A stretch of 64,000 nucleotides of DNA from Leptospira yanagawae serovar Saopaulo str. Sao Paulo = ATCC 700523 (lineage in GTDB: Bacteria > Spirochaetota > Leptospiria > Leptospirales > Leptospiraceae). Shown one piece after another: positions 9,252 to 19,000 of this stretch. Position 1 is the stretch's first letter, and the number at the start of each line of letters is the position of its first letter. The stretch covers positions 124,001 to 188,000 of the forward strand of contig NZ_AOGX02000024.1 of the NCBI RefSeq assembly GCF_000332475.2, given 5' to 3'. The notes beneath the pieces are model-generated. The model saw nothing but the letters and a program-made list of their open reading frames with translations, had not been told where the DNA came from and did not search any database. Made by a program: the position numbers and the translations under genes.

Positions 9252-10676
9252 TTAAAATTGGAAGTAAATGAACTCCGTTCCTCCCGGTGCTAAGTAACCT
9301 AATAAAATGGTAATGATAAAAGAAAAAATCAGTAAAAAAGTAAAACTTTTAGCTGTAGACCAATTTTCTCTTGGGAAACTTGGTTTTGTTTGTAAGTAGT
9401 TTAAAATAAAAGTTAATAATAAGGAATAAATGATTTTTTCCATTTTATTTGTTCGTTCTCCACTTGCATTGGAAAAAGAACGAATGTACATGGAAATCGC
9501 ATTGTGAACGCTTGGCGCACTGAAAAAAGGAACTGATAAAACAAAAAAAGAAAATGTATATAGAAATCCGGTGACCTTCTTCCAAACTTTAGGTTTTTCA
9601 TCTTTTCCTTTTGGAAAAATCAAATCAAATTTCCTTTCTATACTCAACATCAGTCCATGTAAAAAACCCCAAATGATAAAAGTGAAACTTGCTCCATGCC
9701 AAAACCCTGCCAAAGTAAAGGTAATCACTAAATTAAAATACCCTCTATACTCCGTTACTCGTGATCCACCTAGCGGAAAATAGATGTAATCCTTAATCCA
9801 AGTGGCAAGAGTCATATGCCATCTTGTCCATAATTCTCTTACCGATTTTGATAAATAAGGAGCATGGAAGTTTTCTGGTAAATTGATCCCTAACAATTTA
9901 CCTAATCCGCGGGCAAGGTCCGTGTAACCACTAAAATCACAAAAAACTCTTGCAGCATAACCAAACATCGCTGCCAAATTGGAAACACCATCATAGGCAT
10001 CCGGATTCATAAAAATGGGATCAATAACAGAAGAGAGATTGTCCGCGATCACAACCTTTTTGAATAATCCTAAAAAGACTAAATAATACCCTTCAAACAA
10101 TTGTTCCTTTTTAGCATTCCAAACCTCAAGTTGGTAAAAGAATTCTCCATGTCGGACAATGGGCCCAGCGACGAGTTGTGGAAAAAAGAATATGAAAAGA
10201 CTAAATTGTAAAAGGTTGGGATTTTCATTTGCATTACCTCGTTTTACATCAATGGTATAGGCAACCATTTGAAATGTATAAAAACTTATCGCAAGAGGTA
10301 AGGTAATGGAATCAAAACCAAACTGTGATTGGAAAAAAGTTTGAACCGCTTCCTGAGAAAAAAAGACACTACCTGTCATCTCAAATAAAATCGACCAAAG
10401 AAAGTAAAAGTATTTAAATAAAAACAAATTTCCAAAATTGATACATAAGGAAACAGGATACCAAAAACTCAATTTGTCCTTTAGTATCTTTTTGTTCATC
10501 CAATGGTTGAGACACACTAAAAACAAAAAATGAAATGCAAACGGAATCGACCAAGCGGCATAAAATAGAAAGGATGCGAGAAATAAAAATACCAAACGGT
10601 ATTGACCTCTGACCACCCAATGGATTCCATAAACGACCAAAAAGAACAATAGAAAACTAAGCGATGTAAATTTCAT
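9252..10676 (-). CDS. MBOAT-family O-acyltransferase
   Basis: The product is a polytopic membrane protein of 474 residues with about ten helices. It carries the MBOAT signatures: ELWTRWHMTLATWIKDYIYFPLGG near residue 285 and the catalytic-His block FTLAGFWHGASFTFIIWGFLHG near residue 330. The AlgI, DltB and PatA proteins of this family carry acyl groups across the inner membrane to polysaccharides or teichoic acids. Its neighbour is a DUF1574 protein that starts one base later, an arrangement like AlgI with AlgX or DltB with DltD. The gene lies 25 bases downstream of rlmI. Confidence 0.9.
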   Translation of the reverse strand: MKFTSLSFLLFFLVVYGIHWVVRGQYRLVFLFLASFLFYAAWSIPFAFHFLFLVCLNHWMNKKILKDKLSFWYPVSLCINFGNLFLFKYFYFLWSILFEMTGSVFFSQEAVQTFFQSQFGFDSITLPLAISFYTFQMVAYTIDVKRGNANENPNLLQFSLFIFFFPQLVAGPIVRHGEFFYQLEVWNAKKEQLFEGYYLVFLGLFKKVVIADNLSSVIDPIFMNPDAYDGVSNLAAMFGYAARVFCDFSGYTDLARGLGKLLGINLPENFHAPYLSKSVRELWTRWHMTLATWIKDYIYFPLGGSRVTEYRGYFNLVITFTLAGFWHGASFTFIIWGFLHGLMLSIERKFDLIFPKGKDEKPKVWKKVTGFLYTFSFFVLSVPFFSAPSVHNAISMYIRSFSNASGERTNKMEKIIYSLLLTFILNYLQTKPSFPRENWSTAKSFTFLLIFSFIITILLGYLAPGGTEFIYFQF

Positions 10677-10701
10677 TCTAAGATTTCACCAATATTTTCC
10701 T

Positions 10702-11883
10702 TTATATTTCTCCATCAACCTGAATCACAAGTCCTTTTAGGTATTCACCTTCCGGATGGTAAATGGAATATGCATGGTCTGGACTTTGGCTTAATTGGTG
10801 CAAAACTCGAACCTTTTTTTTGGCATCTTTTGCAGCGCCGAACACAATTTTTTTAAATAAATCTGAAGAAATATGTTGGGAACATGAGAAGGTAAACACG
10901 ATTCCCCCCTCTTTCACTTTTGAAATTGCTTTCATATTGATCTCTTTGTATCCCCTACTTGCTTGCATCACAGTGGAAACATTTTTTGTAAACGCAGGTG
11001 GGTCTAAAATGATCAGGTCGTAAAAACCCGAATCCATGTTTTTAAGATAAACAAAGGAATCCATTTCCAAAGATTTGTGTTTACCTGTTTCAATTTCTTG
11101 GAATAAACCATTGAGTTTTAAATTTTTTTCACAAATATCCAATGCTTGTTTTGAAATATCTAAACTATGAACAAGTTTCGCACCATTTAGCAAGGCATAA
11201 ACGGAAAATGCCCCTGTATAAGCAAACGTGTTTAAGATTGTTTTATTTTTTGCATAATTCTTCAGTAATAGACGATTGTCTCTTTGGTCTAAAAAAAATC
11301 CAGTTTTTTGGCCATAAGGAAGATCTGCTAAGAATTGGATTCCATGTTCAATGAATTTGGTTTCCGAAAGAGTTCCCTTTAAAACCGTATAACTTTCCTG
11401 TTTTTGGTCTTCTTTTTTATCACGTTTCTCGATGATGGTATCCATACCAAAACTTTCAAGGAACTGAACTAAATCCTCTCGTAAACGAATCATTCCGGAC
11501 GTTTTTAACTGCAAAACGGCAGTTTTGTCATAAACATCAACAACAAGTCCTGGTACCCCATCCCCTTCGGAATGAAACAATCGAAACCCATTTGTTCCTT
11601 TGGGTAAAACTCTCTGTTTGGATTGTAATATGGCATTCCATTTTTGAAACCAGTAATCCTTGTTTTTTCCATCATCTTGTTTGTGATACGAAAACAAACG
11701 AATCCGAATTTGGCTTCCCGGTTCAAAAAAACCCCAAGCCAAAAAAGATCCATCATTTGCTTGTACTTCCACAATATCACCAGATTTTGTTCCCGACGCG
11801 ACGGATTCGATGGCACCTGAAAACACCCAAGGATGAAAATTTAATACTGCCTTTTCTTTATTCTTCTTTAAACGAATGACCAT
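10702..11883 (-). CDS. rlmI: Class I rRNA (cytosine-5-)methyltransferase, RlmI-like
   Basis: RlmI methylates cytosine 1962 of 23S rRNA in E. coli. The N-terminal PUA domain starts KAVLNFHPWVFSGAIESV. A central linker and a Rossmann methyltransferase domain follow, with SAM-binding motif LNTFAYTGAFSVYALLNGA and catalytic region ILDPPAFTKN. The 393-residue length matches the family. It is the first gene of the run that continues into the MBOAT gene, and its start lies 56 bases from the divergent PP2C gene. Substrate specificity is inferred from family only. Confidence 0.88.
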   Translation of the reverse strand: MVIRLKKNKEKAVLNFHPWVFSGAIESVASGTKSGDIVEVQANDGSFLAWGFFEPGSQIRIRLFSYHKQDDGKNKDYWFQKWNAILQSKQRVLPKGTNGFRLFHSEGDGVPGLVVDVYDKTAVLQLKTSGMIRLREDLVQFLESFGMDTIIEKRDKKEDQKQESYTVLKGTLSETKFIEHGIQFLADLPYGQKTGFFLDQRDNRLLLKNYAKNKTILNTFAYTGAFSVYALLNGAKLVHSLDISKQALDICEKNLKLNGLFQEIETGKHKSLEMDSFVYLKNMDSGFYDLIILDPPAFTKNVSTVMQASRGYKEINMKAISKVKEGGIVFTFSCSQHISSDLFKKIVFGAAKDAKKKVRVLHQLSQSPDHAYSIYHPEGEYLKGLVIQVDGEI

Positions 11884-11910
11884 TTTTCATCCAATTGCAT
11901 TTACGAATTG

Positions 11911-11922
11911 TTCTCTAGAGAA
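11911..11922. promoter_or_regulatory. 12-base palindrome in a divergent promoter region
   Basis: A perfect palindrome, TTCTCTAGAGAA, lies between the divergent starts of rlmI and the PP2C gene. It could be an operator for a dimeric regulator. No known spirochete operator fits it, and a 12-base palindrome can arise by chance. Confidence 0.3.
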
Positions 11923-11939
11923 ATTATCCCCTCGATATT

Positions 11940-14510
11940 ATGATAAAAAAGTTACTCATCCTTCTTGTCGTTTCTTTTTCCCAAATCGAAGCGAAACCCG
12001 TTTTGGATTTTAGCATTCAATATGATCCAAACCACAATGTATCTCTCGACTCTATTTCATCCGACCAAAGTTCTTATTGGTACGTTTTGGAAAACGAAAT
12101 CACTGAAGAAAATATCCCAAATCTAAACGAAGAGAATTTTTTTGATTATCATTGGAAACGGATTAAAATTCCTGGGAATCTCCCACCAAACGAAAAAAAA
12201 GATACAACTCAAAGGACTGTTTTCCTTGCCAAATGGATCGAGTTCCATGAAAACCCAAGTGAACAATACAGCTTTCGTCTTGGTATCATCAATGATAGAG
12301 ATAGAACTTATTTAAACGGAAAGTTAATTGGCAAAACAGGTGAATGGAATTCTCCATTACCACAATACTATGATAAGGTGAGAATTTACCCCATTCCTCA
12401 ATCATTAATCCAATCAGGTAAAAAAAATCTACTTTTAATTCAAGTTCAACTTTACTTCCAAAAATCTGGAGGAATTGAACAGGATAAAATCCTACTTGGA
12501 CCATCAAACATAATCCAATCCCAATTTTTTAAAGATGAATTCATTAAATTAATCTTCTTAACTATCTATATAACAGTTGGAAGTTATTTTCTATTTTTAT
12601 ACTTTCGAAGGAGAAAAAACAGAGAGAATTTATTTTTTGCTCTCTTTGCCTTTTCTTTTGTTTTGTATAATTTTTTAAGAAATCAATTGAAATACGAATT
12701 CGGATTCTCTTTTTTAACCATGAAAAAATGCGAATATATGGTGATTCTGTTACTTGTCCCTTTGATGTATCATTTTTTAAGAAACCTATTTCGAGAAAGG
12801 TATGGAAAAATCGGGAAAATTTTGGATGGAATCCAATCGTTATTTTTTGTATTCTTTTTAATTCAAAATGAAATTCAAACTTCTAATTTTGTTTTGACTA
12901 ATATTGTCCAACCAACCTGGCTCATTTACGTCACTTTGATTTTTTTGATTTTATTTCGTAATTGGAAGAAAAAAGAAAAAAAAGCAATTTATATTACCTT
13001 TGGACTCATGATTGTACTCATCGCTGCAATCATTGACACTGCCACAAATCGAAACTTTTGGGTTTTTCCTCGTATCATGGGATATGCTTTTTTCTTTTTC
13101 AATGTTTCTCTTGCGATCATTCTCGCAAATTCGTTTGTCAAATTAAACGAACAAGTTGAAGATCTCAATCGAAACTTAGAGAAAAAAGTAGAAGATAGAA
13201 CCTTGGCACTCCACGATTCTTTATTCCAATTACAAAACCTAAAGGAAAAACAAGATGGCGATTATTTTTTAACATCACTTCTCATCCAACCTTTGGCAAG
13301 GATCGAAAATAAAATTCCGGAACTGAGTTTTGAGTCATATGTCAATCAATTTAAGAAATTCCTTTTTCGTGGCAAAACTGGAGAGATAGGTGGTGACATC
13401 TGCATCGTAGGAAATATCCAACTGGAATCAGGTGAGTATACAGTATTTGCCAATGCCGATGCCATGGGAAAATCAATCCAAGGTGCAGGAGGTGCCCTTG
13501 TATTAGGTGTGGTATTCCAAGCTGTTTTATCAAGGTCTAAATCGAGTTATACGAAGAAACGACCGCCGGAATTATGGCTTAAAGATTTATATGTAGAATT
13601 GCAAGCTGTATTCGCAAGTTTTGATGGCTCCATGTTATCAAGTGTTGTACTTGGAATGGTTGGAAAAGACGGATTTCTGTACTATATAAACGCTGAACAC
13701 CCTTGGAGTATCCTTTACCGAGATGGTGTTGCTTCCTTCATTGAAACAGAATTATCAATGAGGAAATTAGGATTTCCAAAAAACAATTCTCAGTTTCAAA
13801 TCAAAACCTTTTCTCTATTGGATGGAGATGTTTTATTCATTGGATCAGATGGTCGCGATGATATCAGCATCAATCAATCTTCAGAGGAACGATACATCAA
13901 TGAGGACGAAACCTTAATTTTACGATTTGTAGAAAGGGCTTGTGGGAATTTACTGCCTCTTATCTCTGAAATTAATGCGAATGGTGAGTTAACGGATGAC
14001 ATATCATTTATTAGAATTGGGTATCAAAAAAAAATCGATAAAAAGGCCATTTCTGAAGAGATCAGAAACCAATTTATCGAAATCCAATCTAAGGCCAAAC
14101 AAGGTCATTTGGATTCTGCCTTAAATGAACTATTGCTTTTGGTAGAGAAGTGCTCTCATCCCAATTTTCATTCTTTACTGGGAAAGATCTATTTCCAAAA
14201 AAAACTTTGGATGGAATCACTTACCCATCTTAAAATTGCCGTCACTGATGCTCCATCCAAGGAAACTTTGTTTTATATGATTGCAAAATCGGAATTCCAA
14301 ATGGGAAATTTACAAGAAGCAATCCTTTGGAGCGAACGTTACTTTCTACGTAACAAAGAAAACAAACGAAATACAAAACTGTTTTTCCATCTTTTGGATT
14401 TAAACCAAAATCAGGATAAAAAAAGTTTTTACTTAGAATTTCTTAACCCCGTAGAAAATAAAGAATTACTAAAATCCCTATTGCAATCCGATACACACCA
14501 AACGAAATAA
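11940..14510 (+). CDS. 7TMR-DISM sensor with SpoIIE-type PP2C phosphatase and TPR tail
   Basis: The 856-residue protein has a signal-like start, a periplasmic beta domain (residues about 20-195) of the 7TMR-DISM type, and seven membrane helices (residues about 200-400). A short coiled coil then leads to a SpoIIE/RsbU-type PP2C phosphatase (residues about 440-680) and a TPR tail (about 700-850). Phosphatase blocks seen are GGDICIVG near 484, NADAMGKS near 505 and the metal-binding GSDGRDD near 635. Such enzymes dephosphorylate anti-sigma-factor antagonists. A second protein in this window (54936-58085) has the same C-terminal half. Its 3' end overlaps the convergent uppP gene by 68 bases. Confidence 0.9.
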   Translation: MIKKLLILLVVSFSQIEAKPVLDFSIQYDPNHNVSLDSISSDQSSYWYVLENEITEENIPNLNEENFFDYHWKRIKIPGNLPPNEKKDTTQRTVFLAKWIEFHENPSEQYSFRLGIINDRDRTYLNGKLIGKTGEWNSPLPQYYDKVRIYPIPQSLIQSGKKNLLLIQVQLYFQKSGGIEQDKILLGPSNIIQSQFFKDEFIKLIFLTIYITVGSYFLFLYFRRRKNRENLFFALFAFSFVLYNFLRNQLKYEFGFSFLTMKKCEYMVILLLVPLMYHFLRNLFRERYGKIGKILDGIQSLFFVFFLIQNEIQTSNFVLTNIVQPTWLIYVTLIFLILFRNWKKKEKKAIYITFGLMIVLIAAIIDTATNRNFWVFPRIMGYAFFFFNVSLAIILANSFVKLNEQVEDLNRNLEKKVEDRTLALHDSLFQLQNLKEKQDGDYFLTSLLIQPLARIENKIPELSFESYVNQFKKFLFRGKTGEIGGDICIVGNIQLESGEYTVFANADAMGKSIQGAGGALVLGVVFQAVLSRSKSSYTKKRPPELWLKDLYVELQAVFASFDGSMLSSVVLGMVGKDGFLYYINAEHPWSILYRDGVASFIETELSMRKLGFPKNNSQFQIKTFSLLDGDVLFIGSDGRDDISINQSSEERYINEDETLILRFVERACGNLLPLISEINANGELTDDISFIRIGYQKKIDKKAISEEIRNQFIEIQSKAKQGHLDSALNELLLLVEKCSHPNFHSLLGKIYFQKKLWMESLTHLKIAVTDAPSKETLFYMIAKSEFQMGNLQEAILWSERYFLRNKENKRNTKLFFHLLDLNQNQDKKSFYLEFLNPVENKELLKSLLQSDTHQTK

Positions 14511-15282
14511 AACTCCTTCTTCTAATAAAGGCCATAAACAGTTTGATGATAAAAAAACAAATGATAAAGGATACGATACTTCCGAAAAGTAGTAATCCAA
14601 TGGTTTCCGAATTTAAGATAGCCCGATGTTTGTACAATTTATAAAGTCCAGCTAATGTCAAAACAGGTATCGCTAGGAAAAAAGAAAATTCAGCACTGTC
14701 TTTTTTGGAAATGCCTAAGGTTCTTGCAGAGATAATAGTTGCAGCTGATCGTGAAACACCAGGGATCAAAGCAAAACATTGTAAACATCCAACAATCAAT
14801 GATTCTTTCCAACCAATGGTTTGACCATGGCTATCATCTAAATGTTTTTTTTCGACAACTACCATCAAAAGTCCACCGACTAACCAGGAACCACCGAGAA
14901 TCAAAAGAAGGTCTGGTCTCATCTTCACATTGTCTAACCATGATTTAAACACGAATCCAAGGATTAAAATTGGTAAAATTCCAATTAGCAAATTGAGATA
15001 AAAACGAAAACCGGTTCCATCATCATTTTTCTTAGAAATGTATAAAACTGCAGATCTTAAATGGTTCCATAAGGTTTTGTAATATAAGGCAACAACGGAA
15101 AAAATGGCACCAGATTGAATGAAGATATCAAACAAATCTTCGAACGCCTCATGAGGAACAGAGAGATTTTCAAACGGGAAAAAATAACTAAATAAAAATA
15201 AATGGCCAGTGGATGACACTGGCAAAAATTCCGTGGCAGCTTCAATGATGCCACGTAAAAACGCGTTTAATGTATTATCCAT
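14443..15282 (-). CDS. uppP: Undecaprenyl-diphosphatase
   Basis: UppP removes one phosphate from undecaprenyl diphosphate to recycle the lipid carrier for cell-wall synthesis. The signature EAATEFLPVSSTGHL near residue 15 and PGVSRSAATI near residue 175 are the two catalytic blocks of the BacA family. About eight membrane helices fill the 279 residues. It is the last gene of the minus-strand run, starting seven bases after the LipL31-like lipoprotein. Its last 68 bases overlap the 3' end of the opposite-strand PP2C gene. Confidence 0.95.
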   Translation of the reverse strand: MDNTLNAFLRGIIEAATEFLPVSSTGHLFLFSYFFPFENLSVPHEAFEDLFDIFIQSGAIFSVVALYYKTLWNHLRSAVLYISKKNDDGTGFRFYLNLLIGILPILILGFVFKSWLDNVKMRPDLLLILGGSWLVGGLLMVVVEKKHLDDSHGQTIGWKESLIVGCLQCFALIPGVSRSAATIISARTLGISKKDSAEFSFFLAIPVLTLAGLYKLYKHRAILNSETIGLLLFGSIVSFIICFFIIKLFMAFIRRRSFISFGVYRIAIGILVILYFLRG

Positions 15283-15288
15283 TGAAAC

Positions 15289-15966
15289 TTAGTTATTTGG
15301 AGTTGGTGCGGGTGCCTGTTCTTCCGTTTTTTTCTTAGGAGCAAGGTATGCATCTAAATCAAATTTTTCATTTCGTTTGATGCTCACTTCTTCTTTGATT
15401 CTTTCTACAACCAAAGGAAGGTATTCTCTCGTTTGCATTTGTTTTAGATTTGCTTTTGCAAACGTTTTACATTTGTCGATAGTAAGATTTAAGTTACGAT
15501 CAATTTTTCTCATTCTCTCACATTCAGCAAGAGCCTGCTCATCTGTGATTTGAATTTTTTTCTCCACTTGTTCAGAGACATACATCTGAGCAATGGTTTG
15601 CATTTCCACTTGTTTGATCACTTCAGCGACATCTGGCCTTGAGATGTATCCATTTTTCTCAGCAACCAAACGAGTCATGATCATTTGCCTATAAGTTTGG
15701 TAGAAGTTTTTCTTTTGGAGTTGGTAGTTAAGGTCTTGGAAGTTTGGCGGAACTTCGTTGATGTCTTTTTCTATGAATTCCAAAAGTGTTTTTTTCTCGA
15801 TGTTTTGCAAACGGCTGATGGAATCAAGAGCGGTATCGTAAGCTGCTTCAAAATCTTTTACTGTGATTTTGTGATTGTCTAAGGTTTCGATGACCGGGGA
15901 AGAGTCGGAACACTGTACAAAGGCAAAGGATGCCAGAAAAACAAACAATGGGAGGATTTTTTTCAT
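15289..15966 (-). CDS. Lipoprotein, LipL31-like (SurA_N-like helical protein)
   Basis: The signal peptide ends in a lipobox (FAFVQC), making the mature protein start CSDSS. Asp at +3 with no basic residue nearby is the feature said to keep leptospiral LipL31 in the inner membrane. The remaining helical sequence (KDFEAAYDTALDSI and on) resembles the N-terminal chaperone domain of SurA and PpiD, but no parvulin domain follows. The Pro/Ala-rich tail is likely disordered. The LipL31 identity rests on the signal and size and is not proven. Confidence 0.75.
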   Translation of the reverse strand: MKKILPLFVFLASFAFVQCSDSSPVIETLDNHKITVKDFEAAYDTALDSISRLQNIEKKTLLEFIEKDINEVPPNFQDLNYQLQKKNFYQTYRQMIMTRLVAEKNGYISRPDVAEVIKQVEMQTIAQMYVSEQVEKKIQITDEQALAECERMRKIDRNLNLTIDKCKTFAKANLKQMQTREYLPLVVERIKEEVSIKRNEKFDLDAYLAPKKKTEEQAPAPTPNN

Positions 15967-16066
15967 ATTATTTTAGTGCCAAAATAGATTTGAGATGATG
16001 GTTTCGCCAATTCGCTCAATGTCCATCCTTTTTTGAGAGTATGGGATTGATTCCTATGCTTAAAAA

Positions 16067-19000
16067 TTAAGCGGCAAGGAATTCCAAAATACCTAGTAGT
16101 TTTTTGATTTTTTTAAGATCGTCTTTTTCTATATTCGTATAACGTAATACAGATGGTTCAGAAGGAGCAATGATTAGACCCTTAAATTGACCCATTGCTT
16201 GGATGACCCGATCTGGGTTTCCACGGAAGTACGTTCCGCACTTAAATAAAATCTCATCAGTTTTTTCCGTCACAAATTCGAAACCCAAGTTAGAAGATAA
16301 AGTTCGAATTTTTTCCAATTCCACGAAGGTTTTTGCAATTTGTGGTAATTCTCCAAATCGGTCTTCCATTTCCATGGAAAGTTCTTCAATTTCATCCAAA
16401 TTTGCTGAGCCCTCAAATCGTTTGTAAAATTCAATTTTTTGTTTGGTGTCTGGTATGTAATCATCTGGAAGATAAAAATTCGTTTTTAAGTTGACCGCAG
16501 TTCTTACTTCCACACGGACTTCTTCCCCTTTGATTCGTGAAATTGCTTCTTCTAACATTTTCACATAGAGATCAAATCCAACCTCCATGATGTCACCAGA
16601 CTGTTCTTTCCCAAGTAAGTTCCCAGCTCCCCTAATTTCAAGATCCCGCATGGCAACTTTAAAACCAGAACCTAACTCTTGGTATTCGAAGATCGTGTTC
16701 AACCTTTTTTCAGCAAGTTCAGTCATGAGCTTCTTTGAAGGATAAAACATATACGCATATGCCTTTCTATCGGAACGACCCACCCGACCACGGATCTGGT
16801 AAAGTTGTGAAAGACCAAACATATCGGCCCTTTTTACAATCAATGTATTCACATTAGGCATATCAATGCCGGATTCGATGATGGTTGTAGTCACAAGGAT
16901 ATCGTATTTCCGTTCATAAAAGTCCACCAAAGTTTCTTCGATTTCGTCCTCTGTCAATTGCCCATGTAGGATACCAACAGAAACTTCTGGCACAAGACTC
17001 CGCACATAGGATGCTTCTTCTTCAATTGACTCAACCCGGTTGTACAAATAAAATACTTGTCCACCCCTTTCGATTTCCTTACGAATCGCTTCTTGGATGA
17101 GGGTATCATCTTCCTCTAATACATAGGTTTCTACACTTTGTCTATTTTTAGGAGCAGTTGAAATGATTGATAATTCTCTAATTCCAGTGAGAGCCATATG
17201 TAAGGTTCTTGGAATGGGTGTGGCTGTTAATGTTAAAACATCCACCAAGTTCTTAAATTTTTTGATGGATTCTTTATGTGTCACACCAAACTTCTGTTCT
17301 TCGTCGATAATGAGTAATCCTAAATTTTTTGGTTTCACCTTCGAGGACAAAATAGCATGTGTTCCGATGAGCATGTCAATTTTGCCTTCTGAAAAATTTT
17401 TTAAGTCTTCTTTGATTTCTGAGGGAGTTCGGAACCTCGAAACAAAGGCAATCTTAATTGGATAATTTTCATAACGTTGTTTGAAAGTATTAAAATGTTG
17501 TAGTGAAAGAATCGTGGTCGGAGTGAGTAACATCACTTGTTTTCCAGCCATAATCACTTTAAAGGCAGCGCGGATCGCTACTTCCGTTTTCCCGTATCCA
17601 ACATCCCCACAAACAAGTCTGTCCATGGGCCTTTGTGACTCTAAGTCTTGCTTTACAGCTTCAATGGCTGAAATTTGGTCAGGAGTTTCTTCAAATTCGA
17701 AAGCAGCTTCAAACTCTTCTTGCCAAATGGTATCAGGAGGAAACGCAAAACCATTTAACTTCATTCGATTCGAATACAGTAACACCAGTTCTTCGGCTAG
17801 TTTATCAACTGATTCTTGGACTCGTTCTTTTGCTTTTTTCCAGGAATTTTTACCTAAGGTGTCAAGTTTGGGTGAATCGGTTCCCCCTATGTACTTCTGG
17901 ACAAGTGAAATCTGATCAAGAGGGACAAATAAACTATCCCCACCCGCATATTCTAACTTTAAAAAATCTCTTTCCTTTCCATCTGCTTTGGTTCGTTCCA
18001 TTTTGATAAAACGGCCCACACCATGGTTCACATGCACGATGTAATCTCCTTCTTTTAAATCAATGAAGGATTCAATCATTTGTGAAGATTGTTTTTTATA
18101 ACGGGTTTTGCGTTTGTATTGTCGACCAAACAAATCGTTGTCAGTAAAAACAAAAATTCCCTTTTCGACTAACTGAAATCCACGTTTTAATTCAGATACA
18201 ATCAAATGGATTCCAGGTTTGACCGTTGCGAAAGGAAACGGAATCGGTTCTTCTGCATTTTCCCCAATCGTTGTCACTTCCGTTTCGGAAAACAAACTTT
18301 TTAACCTCATCATTTGTGCAGAAAAAGAAGAAGTGATAAAAATGGTATAACCGGGATTTTCAGATAGTAATTCTAAAAAATATTCCTTTGCTTCACGGAT
18401 TTTTCCGCGAAATCCTTTTACTTCCGTGATGGGAGCATACGAAAAATTATGTTCAAGACTAGGCAATAGAGAAAACTGAATCCCTGGTGTTTCTTCAGAC
18501 GTTAAAGACTTCCATTCCCTTCCGAAGGACAATAACTCCTCTGGTGGTAAACAGAGTGATTCATCCTTTTTCTTTTCAAATAGAGTTTTGTATTCTCTCT
18601 CCATTCCGAAACAACGTTCTTTTGTTTCTTGGAATTTGGGAAAAATCAAAATCGGATCTTCCTTAAAAAACTCTAAAATACCTTCTTGCTTTCTGATGAG
18701 AGGTAAATGTTCTTCTATAATTTCTGTTTCTTGGTCAATGGGAAGTCGTTTATCAGTATATTCTTTAATACGATTTTTATAATTTTCAATTTCATTTTTT
18801 GAAACAATTGTTTCATTGGCTGCGGTGATCACAACCTCTTCAATCTTTGTGATTGATTTCTGTGTATTGGGATCAAAAGTTCGAATTTCATCAACTGTAT
18901 CACCAAAAAAATCGATTCTCACTGGGTTAGTTAAAAAAGGAGTGTAGATATCTAAAATTCCTCCTTTTAAACTAAAGTGCCCAAATTGTTCACAAACTTC

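Noticed and set aside
16058..16072. GCTTAA-AAA-TTAAGC palindrome overlapping the mfd stop
   Set aside because: The stem is A/T-rich and only six pairs long with a 3-base loop; it is too weak to call a terminator.
17481..17915. 144-residue open frame opposite mfd
   Set aside because: It lies fully inside mfd on the other strand, has no recognisable domain and no start signal, and follows the codon shadow of the real gene.
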